From Streptomyces cavernicola (GTDB taxonomy: Bacteria; Actinomycetota; Actinomycetes; Streptomycetales; Streptomycetaceae), in the NCBI RefSeq assembly GCF_029968035.1, contig NZ_JASCIQ010000001.1:348259-412258 (forward strand): a stretch of 64,000 nt of DNA, given 5' to 3'. The notes beneath the pieces are model-generated. The model saw only the letters and a list, made by a program, of their open reading frames with translations. It had not been told where the DNA came from and searched no databases. The position numbers were made by a program, and so were the translations under genes. Positions 54,403 through 63,926 of the stretch are shown piece by piece. The stretch's first letter is position 1. Each line of letters begins with the position of its first letter.

Positions 54403-54825
54403 GAGGCATGTCCCACGTCACGCCAGGAGCTGCCACAAGGCGCGGTCTTCCGCCGTCGTACGGGTGCCGGCGAGCACCGACGAGGACACTGGAGTCCACC
54501 ATGGAGCACCTGGCCCGGCCGACCTGATAACTGCCCGCGGGCTGCCGCGTGATGACGTTCAGCCGCGCCCGGCACTCACCGGCGGTTGACGCCGAGCCCC
54601 GTGACCAGCGGCCGGATCGCCGGACGGTACGAATCAGGCCGTCCCGCCCCTGAGTTATCCCTGAGGCACCCCCGAAATACCCCTGAGACAGCCGAGCGCG
54701 AGACGGGCAGCAGGACGAGTGTCGAGCCAGAAAACCCAGGGCCCCCACGGCAGCCAGGGACCCACGGCAGCCAGGAGACCCAGGAAAGGCAGGAGTTCCC
54801 GGAAGGCCAGGCCCCCGAGCCGGGT
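54403..54825. other. Intergenic region
   Basis: No supported gene. The right part (about 54720-54820) has short imperfect repeats of the type CACGGCAGCCAGG/CCCAGGAAAGGCAGGAG. Confidence 0.4.
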
Positions 54826-55437
54826 ACGGTCTGGGCGCGGCCGGAGCGGGCCGCCCGGAGCCCCTCCGCCAGCCATAGCCGCGACGAACTGGCGGCGGCC
54901 GCCGTCGAGTTGGTGGACCGGCGCGGCCTGGACGCGGTGTCCGTGCGCCAGGTCGCCAAGGCCCTCGGCCCCGGCCAGGCCTCCCTCTACCGCTACATCA
55001 CCGGCCGCGACGACCTGCTCGACCTGATGGATGGCTCCCGTGCCCCCGCCCGGCCGGGCCGAGCTGGAGATCGTCGGCCTGCCGAGCGCCCTCGCCACCC
55101 AGCTCGTACGGGCCGAGCTTCAGGCCGTACGAGCAGATCCGCCCCAGCACCCGCCGCAGGCGGCGCGACAGACGCGGCGGGTGGCACGAGCAGCGCCGAC
55201 CGCGCAACGCCGACCGCCGCGCTGCCAGGCCATCCACCTGTCCGGTGCTGCAGCGCGTGGAGACCGTCCGCAGCTCGCTGCCGCGCTGGGCGAACAGCCC
55301 GATGTGGAGCTGGCGGACGTCCCGGAGGCGCCCCCCAGCGCGCGGTGCGCCGGATGCCGGCGGGCCTGCTCGGTGCCGGGGGGGGCTGAGTCAGGCACTC
55401 CATCTGCCGCCGAAACCGCCCCCTAAGGGGTGCCGTT
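54826..55437 (+). pseudogene. Broken TetR-family regulator gene
   Basis: A clear TetR helix-turn-helix is encoded at 54870-55030 (RDELAAAAVELVDRRGLDAV, then ASLYRYITGRDDLLDLM). After DLLDLM the frame becomes Arg/Pro/Ala-rich as out-of-frame GC-rich DNA does, and no single frame gives a ligand-binding domain up to the next gene. No good start codon is seen. I read it as a degraded regulator of the adjacent genes. Confidence 0.55.
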
Positions 55438-55481
55438 TCCGTACGGGTCCGGGCCGCGCCGCGCGCAATATCCTTCCGGAC

Positions 55482-56711
55482 ATGGCACTCCCCCCGACCG
55501 GCCTGCCCGGAAAGCGACTCTCCGCGCGTGCCAAGGATCTCGCGGTGACACTGGCCGTCACCGCTGTCGCCGTGGGCGGGGCCCTCTGGGGGATGCGGGA
55601 CACGTCCGAGACGTTCTGGCAGGCCGTGACCGGCTGGACGATGCTCGGGGTCGCCTGCGGCGCGCTGCACTTCAGGCGTCGCCGCCCCATCAGTGTCGCC
55701 GTCGTCACACTGCTCGCCTGCGCCGTGTACTACCCGGTCAGCGGGAACGACGGCCCCGTGATGCTCGCGTTCGTCATCGCGCTCTACACCGCCGCCGTGG
55801 ACGGCCGCTTCGCCGCGGCCGCCGCGCTGGGCGTCGTGGCGATGCTCCTCGTCGTGTACGGGGAGGTGCTGCAGGAGCCGGGCCGGCGCAGGGTCGACGA
55901 CATGTCGATCATGATGATGGCGGGCTGGCTGCTCAGCCTTCTCATCCTCGCTCGTGCACAACGCACGCGTGCCGCCTATTTGGAGGAGGTGCGCGGGCGC
56001 GCGCTGGCCGCAGAGCGGGAGCAGGAGGCCCGCGCCCAGCAGAGCGCGTCCGAGGAGCGGCTGCGGATCGCCCGCGAACTCCACGACGTACTGGGGCACA
56101 GCATTTCGCTGATCAACGTGCAGTCCAGTGCGGCCCTGCACCGCCTCTCCAAGCGCCGTCCGCGCCCTGCCGACGACTCCGCCGTCAGCGGGGACCTCGC
56201 CACGGCCGAGGAGGCGCTCGAAGCGGTCAAGTCCACGAGCCGGGATGCGCTGGGCGAGCTGCGCTCCACCCTCGGCATGCTCCGCCAGGCCGACGAGAGC
56301 GCGCCCACGGCGCCCACAGCCGGGCTCGAACGGCTCCCCGAGCTCCTGGCGGGGGCGCGCAGCGCGGGGCTCGACGTGCGCGCGGAGACGGTCGGCACGC
56401 CGCGGCCGCTGCCACCGCCGCTCGACCTGGCCGCGTACCGGATCGTGCAGGAGTCGCTCACCAACGTGACCCGGCACGCGCGCGCGTGCCGCGCGACGGT
56501 CACGCTCACGTACGCCGACGAGGACCTTCAGGTGCGGATCGACGACGACGGGCAGGGCTCGACCGACGAGCTCGCGCACGGCAGCGGGATCCGCGGCATG
56601 GCCGAGCGCGCCAAGGCGTTCGGCGGCGAACTGACCGCACGCAACACGGCGGACGGCTTCCGGGTGAGTGCCCGGCTGCCGCTGCGGCCGCCGTCCGAGG
56701 GGGAGTTGTGA
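55482..56711 (+). CDS. NarL-type sensor histidine kinase
   Basis: 409 residues. Four to five membrane segments in the first 150 residues, then a linker and the HisKA_3 domain with RIARELHDVLGHSISLINVQ, and an HATPase domain (VRIDDDGQG, GSGIRGMAERAKAFGG). No large extracytoplasmic domain, so it may sense a membrane state. Its stop overlaps the response regulator start (GTGA). Confidence 0.9.
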   Translation: MALPPTGLPGKRLSARAKDLAVTLAVTAVAVGGALWGMRDTSETFWQAVTGWTMLGVACGALHFRRRRPISVAVVTLLACAVYYPVSGNDGPVMLAFVIALYTAAVDGRFAAAAALGVVAMLLVVYGEVLQEPGRRRVDDMSIMMMAGWLLSLLILARAQRTRAAYLEEVRGRALAAEREQEARAQQSASEERLRIARELHDVLGHSISLINVQSSAALHRLSKRRPRPADDSAVSGDLATAEEALEAVKSTSRDALGELRSTLGMLRQADESAPTAPTAGLERLPELLAGARSAGLDVRAETVGTPRPLPPPLDLAAYRIVQESLTNVTRHARACRATVTLTYADEDLQVRIDDDGQGSTDELAHGSGIRGMAERAKAFGGELTARNTADGFRVSARLPLRPPSEGEL

Positions 56712-57427
56712 CAGCCACACAGGGGCCGACGGAACCGGGCGCGGGGCCGGAGGGGAGACCGGCGGTCCGTGTCGTCCTCGCCGACGACCAGACACTTGTG
56801 AGAGCCGGTTTTCGTTCCATCCTGGAGGACGAGGCCGACATCGAAGTGGTCGGTGAGGCCGCGGACGGCGAGCAGGCGCTCACGCTCGCCCGCCGGCTGC
56901 TCCCCGACGTGGTCCTGATGGACATCCGCATGCCGGGCGTCGACGGCCTCGAAGCCACCCGCCGCATCACCGCGGACGCGTCCCTGGAGGGCGTGCGCGT
57001 CGTCATCCTCACGACCTTCGACGTGGACGACTACGTGTACGGGGCGCTGCGCGCCGGTGCCTCCGGGTTCCTGGTCAAGGACACCGAGCCGATGGAGCTG
57101 CTGCACGGCGTGCGCGTCGTGGCGCGCGGGGACGCGCTGATCGCGCCCGCTGTGACCCGTCGGCTCATCGCCGAGTTCGCGGGCCGCAGCAGGCAGCCCG
57201 ACCCGAGCCCACGCCTCAACGCGCTGACGGAGCGCGAGCGGGAGGTGATGGGCCTGGTCGGCGCCGGGCTCTCCAACGACGAGATCGCCCAGCGCCTCGT
57301 CCTGTCGCCCGCCACGGCCAAGACGCATGTGAGCCGGATCATGACCAAGCTCGACGTCCGCGACCGGGCCCAACTGGTCATCCTCGCCTACGAGTCGGGG
57401 ATGATCACCCCGGGCTGGCTGACCTGA
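56708..57427 (+). CDS. NarL/LuxR-family response regulator
   Basis: 239 residues. Receiver domain (VVLADDQTLVRAGFRSIL, phosphorylation Asp in VVLMDIRMPGVDG, Lys in FLVKDTEPMELL) and a LuxR helix-turn-helix (LTEREREVMGLVGAGLSNDE). GTG start overlaps the kinase stop. The pair lies directly upstream of cydAB, which it may control in response to low oxygen or respiratory stress (inference). Confidence 0.9.
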   Translation: MTATQGPTEPGAGPEGRPAVRVVLADDQTLVRAGFRSILEDEADIEVVGEAADGEQALTLARRLLPDVVLMDIRMPGVDGLEATRRITADASLEGVRVVILTTFDVDDYVYGALRAGASGFLVKDTEPMELLHGVRVVARGDALIAPAVTRRLIAEFAGRSRQPDPSPRLNALTEREREVMGLVGAGLSNDEIAQRLVLSPATAKTHVSRIMTKLDVRDRAQLVILAYESGMITPGWLT

Positions 57428-57564
57428 ACGGGCTGACCTGAACCCGCACCGCGCGTGCGCAACTTCTGGGGTACGTCCAGGAGGCCACCCGCAACCGAGG
57501 GGGTACGCCGACTGTCCACCGGCGGCCGACGCCCCCACCGGAGCCGTACGCCGACGCTGACGGG

Positions 57565-58884
57565 GTGTACCCATCCCTGGATCCACCCCTGACCCTCGCG
57601 GGCGCTCAGCCGGCCGCTGAGACCCTCGACCTGGCCCGGCTGCAGTTCGCCCTCACCGCGGGCGGCCACTTCCTGTTCGTCGCCCTCACCCTGGGCCTCG
57701 CGACGTTCGTGGCCTGTCTGCAGACCCGGGCGACGCTGAGCGGCAGCGCGCTGCACGCGCGCATGGTGCGGTTCTGGGGGCAGTTGTACGTCATCAACTA
57801 TGCGGTCGGGATCGTCACCGGCATCGTCATGGAGTTCCAGTTCGGGCTGAGCTGGAGCGGGCTCACGCACTATGCGGGGGACGTCTTCGGCGCCTCCATG
57901 GCGCTTGAGACAGTCGTCGCCTTCTTTGTGGAGTCGACTTTCCTCGGCCTGTGGATCTTCGGCTGGCACCGGTTCAACCGCTGGGTCCATCTGGCGCTTA
58001 TCTGGGTGGTCACGCTCACCGCGTACGCCTCCGCCTACTGGATCCTCGTCGCGAACGGCTTCCTCAACAACCCTGTGGGGCACCGGGATTCGGGCGGCAG
58101 GCTCGTCATCGGGGACGCGGCGGCGGTGTTCGCCAACCCGAGCGCGCTGCTCGCGTTCGGGCACATCGTGGCGGGCGCGCTGCTCACGGCGGGGTTCTTC
58201 ATGGCGGGGGTGAGCGCGTACCACCTGTTCAAGCGCTCCCCCGAGTGGGAGTTCTTCGGGCGCAGTCTGCGCATCGGGGTGTTCGTCTCGCTGCCCGCGC
58301 TGTTCGTGACGGCGGCCTTCGGCGGGGTGCAGTTCGCTGTGATGCAGCCCATGAAGGAGGCGGTTTTCAGTGATAAGACCGCTGAAGTGGCCCGTCTCCA
58401 GGCCGACATGGCGGACCGTTTCGGCCCCGGTGACTACGTCCCTTCGGAGGCCTGGACGCGCGGTGCCGGGACTCTGATGCTGCTCGCCTTCGCGCTGATG
58501 ATGTACCTGTGCATCGGCGGTTTCGTACTGGCCTTCTTCAAGAGGGCAGTTTTCCGTTTCCGGTTCTGGCACGTGGTGCTCATGGCGGCGGTTCCGCTGC
58601 CGTATCTGGCGATGATCAGCGGCTGGGTGTTCCGGGAGGCGGGGCGTCAACCCTGGGTCGTGTACGGCCTGTTGAAGACCGAGGACGCCGTCTCCTCGGT
58701 GTCGCCCGGCGCGATGCGCACCTCGCTGATCGTCTTCACCACGCTGTTCGCGTTGCTTGCCGCCCTCAATGTGTGGCTGCTCGTGCGGCACGCGCGCGTG
58801 GGGCCCGTCGAGCGCGGGCTCGGCCACAACGAGCGGGCCGCCGAGCGCGACCCCGCCGACTCCCTCGCCGCCGCGAGCTACTGA
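57565..58884 (+). CDS. cydA: Cytochrome bd oxidase subunit I
   Basis: 439 residues. The heme ligands are visible: H35 in TAGGHFLFVAL, E115 and E123 in ALETVVAFFVEST, H200 in LAFGHIVAGALL and M350 before ISGWVFREAGRQPW. The Q loop is the short type (MQPMKEAVFSD), as in most actinobacteria. GTG start at 57565 with no strong ribosome site. It forms an operon with cydB; the cydCD assembly genes that usually follow are missing. Confidence 0.92.
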   Translation: MYPSLDPPLTLAGAQPAAETLDLARLQFALTAGGHFLFVALTLGLATFVACLQTRATLSGSALHARMVRFWGQLYVINYAVGIVTGIVMEFQFGLSWSGLTHYAGDVFGASMALETVVAFFVESTFLGLWIFGWHRFNRWVHLALIWVVTLTAYASAYWILVANGFLNNPVGHRDSGGRLVIGDAAAVFANPSALLAFGHIVAGALLTAGFFMAGVSAYHLFKRSPEWEFFGRSLRIGVFVSLPALFVTAAFGGVQFAVMQPMKEAVFSDKTAEVARLQADMADRFGPGDYVPSEAWTRGAGTLMLLAFALMMYLCIGGFVLAFFKRAVFRFRFWHVVLMAAVPLPYLAMISGWVFREAGRQPWVVYGLLKTEDAVSSVSPGAMRTSLIVFTTLFALLAALNVWLLVRHARVGPVERGLGHNERAAERDPADSLAAASY

Positions 58885-58892
58885 GGAGCGCC

Positions 58893-59687
58893 ATGGACAC
58901 CTCGACCCTCGAAACCCTCGCTGTCGGCCTGCTCGCGTTCTTCGCGGCCGGGTACTTCGTGCTCGGCGGCGCCGACATCGGCACCGGCATGCTCACTCCC
59001 TACCTGGGGCGCGGCGATGCCGAACGGCGCCTGGTGCTCACGTCGTTCGCCCCGTTCTTCCTCGGCAACGAGGTGTGGCTGGTCGCCGCTGCGGGGCTGC
59101 TCATCGGCTGCTTCCCAGCGCTGGAGGGCGAGCTGCTGAGCGGCCAGTTCGCCGTCGTGGTGCCGCTGCTCGCGGGCTGGGCGGTGCGCGACGCGGGGCT
59201 GTGGCTGCGCGGCCGTACGGGCGGCTCCCGGTGGCGTGCCGGGTGCGACGGCGCGGTGGTGTGCGGGAGTTGGGCCGTCGCGCTGGCCTGGGGCTGGCTG
59301 CTCGCCGGGCTGTTCACGGGCTCCGCGGGGGCCGCGGCGACCGGTCCGGTGGCGGTGCTCACCGCGCTCGCCGTCGCCGCCCTGTTCGCCGCGCACGGTC
59401 TCGGCTTCGCCGCGATGCGCCTGACCGGAGATCCGTACGCACGCGCGCACGTGCTGGTGGGGCGCGGCGCGCGGCCCTGGCAGACGTTCGCCCTGACCGG
59501 TGTCCTGATGGCCGCGCTGCCGCTGTCGGCGGGCGTCGCGCTGCCGCTCGGGGAGTCGGCGGCGGACGGTGCCACGCTGGCCTTCCTCGTGCCCGCGCTG
59601 TTGGGCGTGACGCCGCTGCTGCTTGCCGTGCAGGCGTGGATGTGGCGCACGTTCCGGCACCGGGTGACCGGCCCCTCGTACATCTGA
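58893..59687 (+). CDS. cydB: Cytochrome bd oxidase subunit II
   Basis: 264 residues, somewhat short for CydB (usually about 330). Several hydrophobic segments and the N-terminal FAAGYFVLGGADIGTGML and FFLGNEVWLVAA blocks are family-typical. The ATG at 58893 follows GAGGAG, 8 bp after cydA. The shorter length suggests a divergent bd-type oxidase, perhaps a cyanide-insensitive-like paralogue. Confidence 0.87.
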   Translation: MDTSTLETLAVGLLAFFAAGYFVLGGADIGTGMLTPYLGRGDAERRLVLTSFAPFFLGNEVWLVAAAGLLIGCFPALEGELLSGQFAVVVPLLAGWAVRDAGLWLRGRTGGSRWRAGCDGAVVCGSWAVALAWGWLLAGLFTGSAGAAATGPVAVLTALAVAALFAAHGLGFAAMRLTGDPYARAHVLVGRGARPWQTFALTGVLMAALPLSAGVALPLGESAADGATLAFLVPALLGVTPLLLAVQAWMWRTFRHRVTGPSYI

Positions 59688-59737
59688 AGCCCTGGTCGAC
59701 CGGAGGGTTCGACGCCCTTCGCAGCCCTCCCGTCACC

Positions 59738-61054
59738 TCACTCCGGCGGCTCGCCGGTGCGCTGCTGCGGCGGTGGGGGTGCGTCGCTGCGTGTGCTCAG
59801 GGCCTGTCGGAGCCGGACGAGGGGCGGGCCTGAGCCGCGCTTGCGGTGGCCGTGCACGCGCGGGTCGTCCGTCACGTCGTACCGCCGCACATAGGCGCCC
59901 AGGAATGCCTGCAGCGTGGCCACCGCGGGGATCGCGATCAGGGCGCCGACCGCGCCGAGGAGCGCCGTGCCGACGATGACCGAGCCGAACGCCACCGCCG
60001 GGTGGATGTCGACGGTCTTGGCGGTCAGCTTGGGCTGCAGCATGTAGTTCTCGAACTGCTGGTAGACCACCACGAAGACCAGCACCCACAGCGCGTACCA
60101 GGGGTCGACCGTGAACGCGATCAGCATCGGCAGGGCGCCCGCGAGATAGGTGCCGATCGTGGGCAGGAACTGCGAGACCAGGCCGACCCACACCGCGAGC
60201 GCGGGCGCGTACGAGACGCCGAGCGCGGCCAGCAGGATGTAGTGCGCGATGCCGGAGATCAGGGCCATCAGGCCTCGGGAGTACAGATAGCCGCCGGTCT
60301 TGTCGACGGCGATCTCCCAGGCGCGCAGCACCTCGGCCTGCTTGGCGGGCGGAAGCACGGAGCAGAGCGCGCGGCGCAGGCGCGGGCCGTCCGCGGCGAA
60401 GTAGAACGAGAAGAGCAGGATCGTGAGGAGCTGGAAGAGCCCGCCCAGGACCTGCGCCGACACGTCGAGGACGCCCGTCGCGCTGTTCTGGACGTACTTC
60501 TGCAGCCAGTCCGAGTGCACCAGGCTGTCCTGCAGCTCGAATCTGGACAGCTCCGTGTGGAACGTGGCGTTGATCCAGTTGATCAACGAGTCGAGGTACT
60601 CCGGGAAGTCCGCGACCATGTCGACGATCTGGCCGGCGAGCATCGACCCCAGCATGGCGACGAAGCCCGCCCCGGCGATGATCACGCCGAGGAAGACCAG
60701 CGCCGTCGCGAGGCCGCGGCGCATGCCGTGCTGCGCCATCCTGCTCACCGCGGGCTCCACCGCGAGCGCCAGGAAGAACGCGATCAGGATGTTGATCAAC
60801 AGGCCGGTCAGCTGGTGGAAGGCCCAGCTGCCGAGCTGGAAGCAGGCGAACAGGGCGAGCGCGAGCACCATGGCGCGCGGAAGCCACCGCGGCATGCGCT
60901 GTCCGGACCACGCCGCGGCGGGCCCGTCGGGAGGCGTCGTCGAGGGCGGGCCGCTGTCCTGGGCGGCGGTCTCACTGGTTGCTTCGCTGGCTGCCACGTC
61001 GACCAGTCTCGCGTACGCGACTGACAATCCCGCAGCCGTCCGGACGTGACGCAC
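59738..61054 (-). CDS. AI-2E family transporter (PerM-like)
   Basis: Up to 438 residues with seven to eight membrane segments. The middle contains a long hydrophilic part and the family signature GLVSQFLPTIGTYLAGALP followed by QFENYMLQPKLTAKTVDIHP. The start is not clear: a GTG at 61054 and one about 50 bases downstream are candidates. Such proteins export small molecules or are linked to Na+/H+ exchange; the substrate here is unknown. Confidence 0.85.
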   Translation of the reverse strand: MRHVRTAAGLSVAYARLVDVAASEATSETAAQDSGPPSTTPPDGPAAAWSGQRMPRWLPRAMVLALALFACFQLGSWAFHQLTGLLINILIAFFLALAVEPAVSRMAQHGMRRGLATALVFLGVIIAGAGFVAMLGSMLAGQIVDMVADFPEYLDSLINWINATFHTELSRFELQDSLVHSDWLQKYVQNSATGVLDVSAQVLGGLFQLLTILLFSFYFAADGPRLRRALCSVLPPAKQAEVLRAWEIAVDKTGGYLYSRGLMALISGIAHYILLAALGVSYAPALAVWVGLVSQFLPTIGTYLAGALPMLIAFTVDPWYALWVLVFVVVYQQFENYMLQPKLTAKTVDIHPAVAFGSVIVGTALLGAVGALIAIPAVATLQAFLGAYVRRYDVTDDPRVHGHRKRGSGPPLVRLRQALSTRSDAPPPPQQRTGEPPE

Positions 61055-61137
61055 CTCATCCGGCCGAGGTCATGTCCTGTCCGGCCGAGGTCATGTCCGG
61101 AACCTGTCGGCCGTTCCCGGAACCTCGGCCGTCCGCG

Positions 61138-61356
61138 TCAGCGCTTGTCGTCGGGGAGCGTGCCACGCTTGTCGGCCGGGACACCCATGGCACTGCACAC
61201 CGCGCGCCAGACGTCCTTCGTCTCCCAGCCCGCGTCCAGGGCCTGGTGCACCGTCCGCCCGCCGAGCTCGGACATCACGTGATCACGCGCGAACGAGTCG
61301 GCGTACGAGGCTCCGAACTGCTCCTCCATCCGCTGCCAGAAGATCGTCAACCGCAT
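61138..61356 (-). CDS. DUF3046 domain protein
   Basis: 72 residues starting MRLTIFWQRMEEQFGASYAD and including HVMSELGGRTVHQALDAGW. This small family is, from memory, next to recA-recX in many actinobacteria; here about 8.5 kb separate it from recA. ATG start. Function unknown. Confidence 0.88.
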   Translation of the reverse strand: MRLTIFWQRMEEQFGASYADSFARDHVMSELGGRTVHQALDAGWETKDVWRAVCSAMGVPADKRGTLPDDKR

Positions 61357-61468
61357 GAGATCTGCTCCGCCCCTACCGTGACCTGCATCTTTTCTGCCAT
61401 TCCAAGCCCAGCGTAGCCATCAGGGAGTTTCCGGGGAGTTTGCGCCCCCACCGCAACCAAGCACCAAG

Positions 61469-61494
61469 CCAAGTACCAAGTACCAAGTACCAAG
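61469..61494. repeat. Short 7-bp tandem repeat
   Basis: CCAAGTA is repeated about three and a half times in the gap between DUF3046 and the ArsR gene. Confidence 0.7.
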
Positions 61495-61555
61495 CATCCA
61501 TGACGCCACGACCGCCCCCACCCTCCGGCCGTCCCGCACCCCTCCGGTCGCCCCG

Positions 61556-62317
61556 CTACCGCGCGAGGGTCAGGCCGAGCGAACGCCGCAGGCCCGCCGC
61601 CCCCGCGTCGGTCACGAGGACCACGCGCGGCGCCGCACCCCAGCGCACCCACTCCAGCTCGAAGAGCCGGGCCGCCAGTGCCGCGCCGAGGCCGCCGGCC
61701 AGGTGGTGGCGGTGCTCGCTCCAGTCGACGCAGTAGCCCACGGCGGGACGGCGCGGCGGCAACCGGTCGGTGTCGACGCCGAGTTGACGCAGCTGCTCCC
61801 GGCCGCTGTCGGTGAGTTCGTAGCGGATGTCGCGTCCGTAGGAGGCGGGGCGGTCGCGTACGGCCTCGTCGGGACGGTGGACGCCGTCGTGACCGGTCAG
61901 CGCTCCGTGGTCGAGCAGCGCGCCCATCAGGCCCGCGCCGAGCTGTCCGGCCAGGTGGTCGTAGCAGCTGCGGGCGCGGTGCAGGGCGCCCGCGCGGTTG
62001 CTCTGCTTCAGCGAGGTGACGGACAGCGGCGGCGCGATCAGCGCGAGGGCCTCCAGGGCGGCGGAGACGTCCGCACCGGCCAGGCGGTAGTAGCGGTGCC
62101 GCCCCTGCCTGCTCACGGTGACGAGCTCGCCCTCGACCAGCTTGGCCAGGTGCACGCTCGCGGTGGCGGCGCTGACGCCGGCCTCACCGGCGAGCGCGCT
62201 CGCGGGCAGGGAGCGGCCGTCGGCCAGGCACTTGAGCATCCGGGCCCGCGACGGGTCGGCGATCAGCGCCGCGGCGCGGGCGATGTCGGTCTGCTGCTTG
62301 AGCGGCTCGTCCCTCAT
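61556..62317 (-). CDS. ArsR-family regulator of adjacent efflux gene
   Basis: 253 residues. Winged helix-turn-helix ADPSRARMLKCLADGRSLPA with EAGVSAATASVHLAKLVEGE, then a long C-terminal domain with several His and Cys but no obvious metal-binding ArsR site. The ATG at 62317 is preferred over a GTG at 62341. It is divergent from the MFS transporter gene, 64 bp away, and probably represses it. Confidence 0.87.
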   Translation of the reverse strand: MRDEPLKQQTDIARAAALIADPSRARMLKCLADGRSLPASALAGEAGVSAATASVHLAKLVEGELVTVSRQGRHRYYRLAGADVSAALEALALIAPPLSVTSLKQSNRAGALHRARSCYDHLAGQLGAGLMGALLDHGALTGHDGVHRPDEAVRDRPASYGRDIRYELTDSGREQLRQLGVDTDRLPPRRPAVGYCVDWSEHRHHLAGGLGAALAARLFELEWVRWGAAPRVVLVTDAGAAGLRRSLGLTLAR

Positions 62318-62325
62318 GGTCGCAG

Positions 62326-62362
62326 CGTACGACGTCGACACTTTGACGTACGACGAAGTGTC
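62326..62362. promoter_or_regulatory. Candidate ArsR operator between arsR-like and MFS genes
   Basis: Two direct CGTACGACG copies (62326-62334 and 62347-62355) lie 21 bp apart, two helical turns. An inverted repeat GACACTT-N12-AAGTGTC spans 62337-62362. Both are in the shared upstream region. Confidence 0.45.
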
Positions 62363-62381
62363 TGGCTTCGATCATCTCTCC

Positions 62382-63926
62382 ATGAGAGCAACGCACCTCG
62401 CCGCCCGCAGCGGGCCGACCACGGAGCCCGCCACAGGGCCGACCACGGAGCCCACAGGGCCGGCAGCCGAGCGCGTCGCCGCCGAAACCCGTCAACCCGC
62501 TCTCGCCATGGCCCCGTTGATCGCGCTCAGCCTCGGCTACTTCCTCGTCATGCTCGACGTCACCGTCGTCAATGTGGCCCTCCCCGACATCCGCGGCTCC
62601 CTCGGCACCGGCGCCGCCGCCCTGCAGTGGATCGTCGACGGCTACAGCACTCTCTTCGCCGGTCTCCTGCTGTTCGGCGGCACGCTCGCCGACCGCTGGG
62701 GCCATCGCCGGACCTTCCTGGCCGGGCTCGGCCTCTTCGCCGTCGCCTCACTGGCCTGCGCCGTCGCCGGATCGTCGGCAGTCCTGATCGTCGGCCGGCT
62801 CGGGCAGGGCGCGGGTGCGGCGCTGCTGGTGCCCGCGTCCCTCGGCCTGCTCCAGGCCGTCCACCCCGACCGTGGGGTGCGGGCCCGCGCCGTCGCAGTC
62901 TGGGGCGCGGTCGCCTCGGTGGCCTTCGGCGCCGGGCCGGTGGTCGGCGGGCTGCTGGTCTCGGGCGGTGGCTGGCGCGCGGTGTTCTGGCTGAACCTTC
63001 CCGTCGCCGCCCTCGCGGTCGCCCTGACGCTGCGCCACCTCCCGCCTGCCGCCGGGCCTCGGCACACGGCGCGGAAGGCGGACCCGCTCGGCCAACTCCT
63101 CGGCGTCGTCGGCCTGATCGCGCTGGCCGGCGGACTCAACGAGGCGGGTGCACGCGGCTGGACCTCACCCCTGGTGCTCTCCGCGCTCGGCCTCGGCGTC
63201 GCAGCCCTGGTCGCCTTCGCCGCCGTGCAGCGCACCCTCGAAGCACGCACCCCCGAAGCACGCACCCCCGAAGCACGCAGCCGCACCGGCGGCCGGCGCG
63301 CACCGCTGCTCCCGCCGTCCCTGTTCCGCGCCCCCTCCTTCACCCCGACGGCGATCATCGGCCTGCTCATCAGCCTCGGCTACTACGGGATGCTGTTCCT
63401 GACCACCCTGTACTTCCAGCAGGAGCGCGGCTTCAGCGCGTTGACGACGGGGCTCGCCCTGCTGCCTTCGGTGTGCATGGGCCTGGTCGCCGCCCCGCTG
63501 TTCAGCAGGATCACCGCGCGCACGGGCCCGCATCCACCCATGGCGGCGGGCCTCGCCCTGAGCGCCGTCGGCTTCCTCGGCTGGCTTCCGACCGGGCCCC
63601 AAACTCCGTATCCCGTGCTGCTGTTCGCCTTGACGGCCACCGGTCTCGGCCAGACGCTGACGGCCCTCGCCGCCACCGCCGCGATCATCGACGCCGCACC
63701 CGCGGCGGGCACGGGCATCGCCTCCGCCGTCTTCAATGTCTCCCGGCAGGTGGGCAGTGCCGTCGGCGTGGCCCTGTTCGGCACCTTCGCCGCCTCGGCG
63801 TCGGACTTCACCGCAGGCCTGCGGCTGTCGGCCGGCCTCGCCGCGACGGCCTTCGCGACCGGGGCCATACTCGCCCTGACGACGACCCGGCGCCGCGCCA
63901 ACACCCGTACCGCAGAAGGGAAATGA
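62382..63926 (+). CDS. MFS drug efflux transporter, DHA2 family
   Basis: 514 residues with about 14 membrane segments. Motif A-like GGTLADRWGHRRTF and motif C-like region GAGPVVGGLLV mark a DHA2 multidrug exporter. The N-terminus repeats GPTTEPATGPTTEPT, and a cytoplasmic loop contains EARTP three times encoded by a 15-bp DNA repeat (63239-63280). The ATG at 62382 is divergent from arsR. The substrate is unknown. Confidence 0.88.
   Translation: MRATHLAARSGPTTEPATGPTTEPTGPAAERVAAETRQPALAMAPLIALSLGYFLVMLDVTVVNVALPDIRGSLGTGAAALQWIVDGYSTLFAGLLLFGGTLADRWGHRRTFLAGLGLFAVASLACAVAGSSAVLIVGRLGQGAGAALLVPASLGLLQAVHPDRGVRARAVAVWGAVASVAFGAGPVVGGLLVSGGGWRAVFWLNLPVAALAVALTLRHLPPAAGPRHTARKADPLGQLLGVVGLIALAGGLNEAGARGWTSPLVLSALGLGVAALVAFAAVQRTLEARTPEARTPEARSRTGGRRAPLLPPSLFRAPSFTPTAIIGLLISLGYYGMLFLTTLYFQQERGFSALTTGLALLPSVCMGLVAAPLFSRITARTGPHPPMAAGLALSAVGFLGWLPTGPQTPYPVLLFALTATGLGQTLTALAATAAIIDAAPAAGTGIASAVFNVSRQVGSAVGVALFGTFAASASDFTAGLRLSAGLAATAFATGAILALTTTRRRANTRTAEGK
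63239..63280 (+). repeat. 15-bp in-frame tandem repeat in MFS gene
   Basis: CGAAGCACGCACCCC occurs nearly three times and codes for repeated EARTP in a loop. It could vary in copy number without breaking the frame. Confidence 0.7.

Noticed and set aside
54655..55098. Minus-strand frame over the broken TetR gene
   Set aside because: Shadow of the TetR helix-turn-helix coding strand.
61469..61494. Short tandem repeats considered as CRISPR
   Set aside because: The unit is 7 bp, without spacers and without cas genes.
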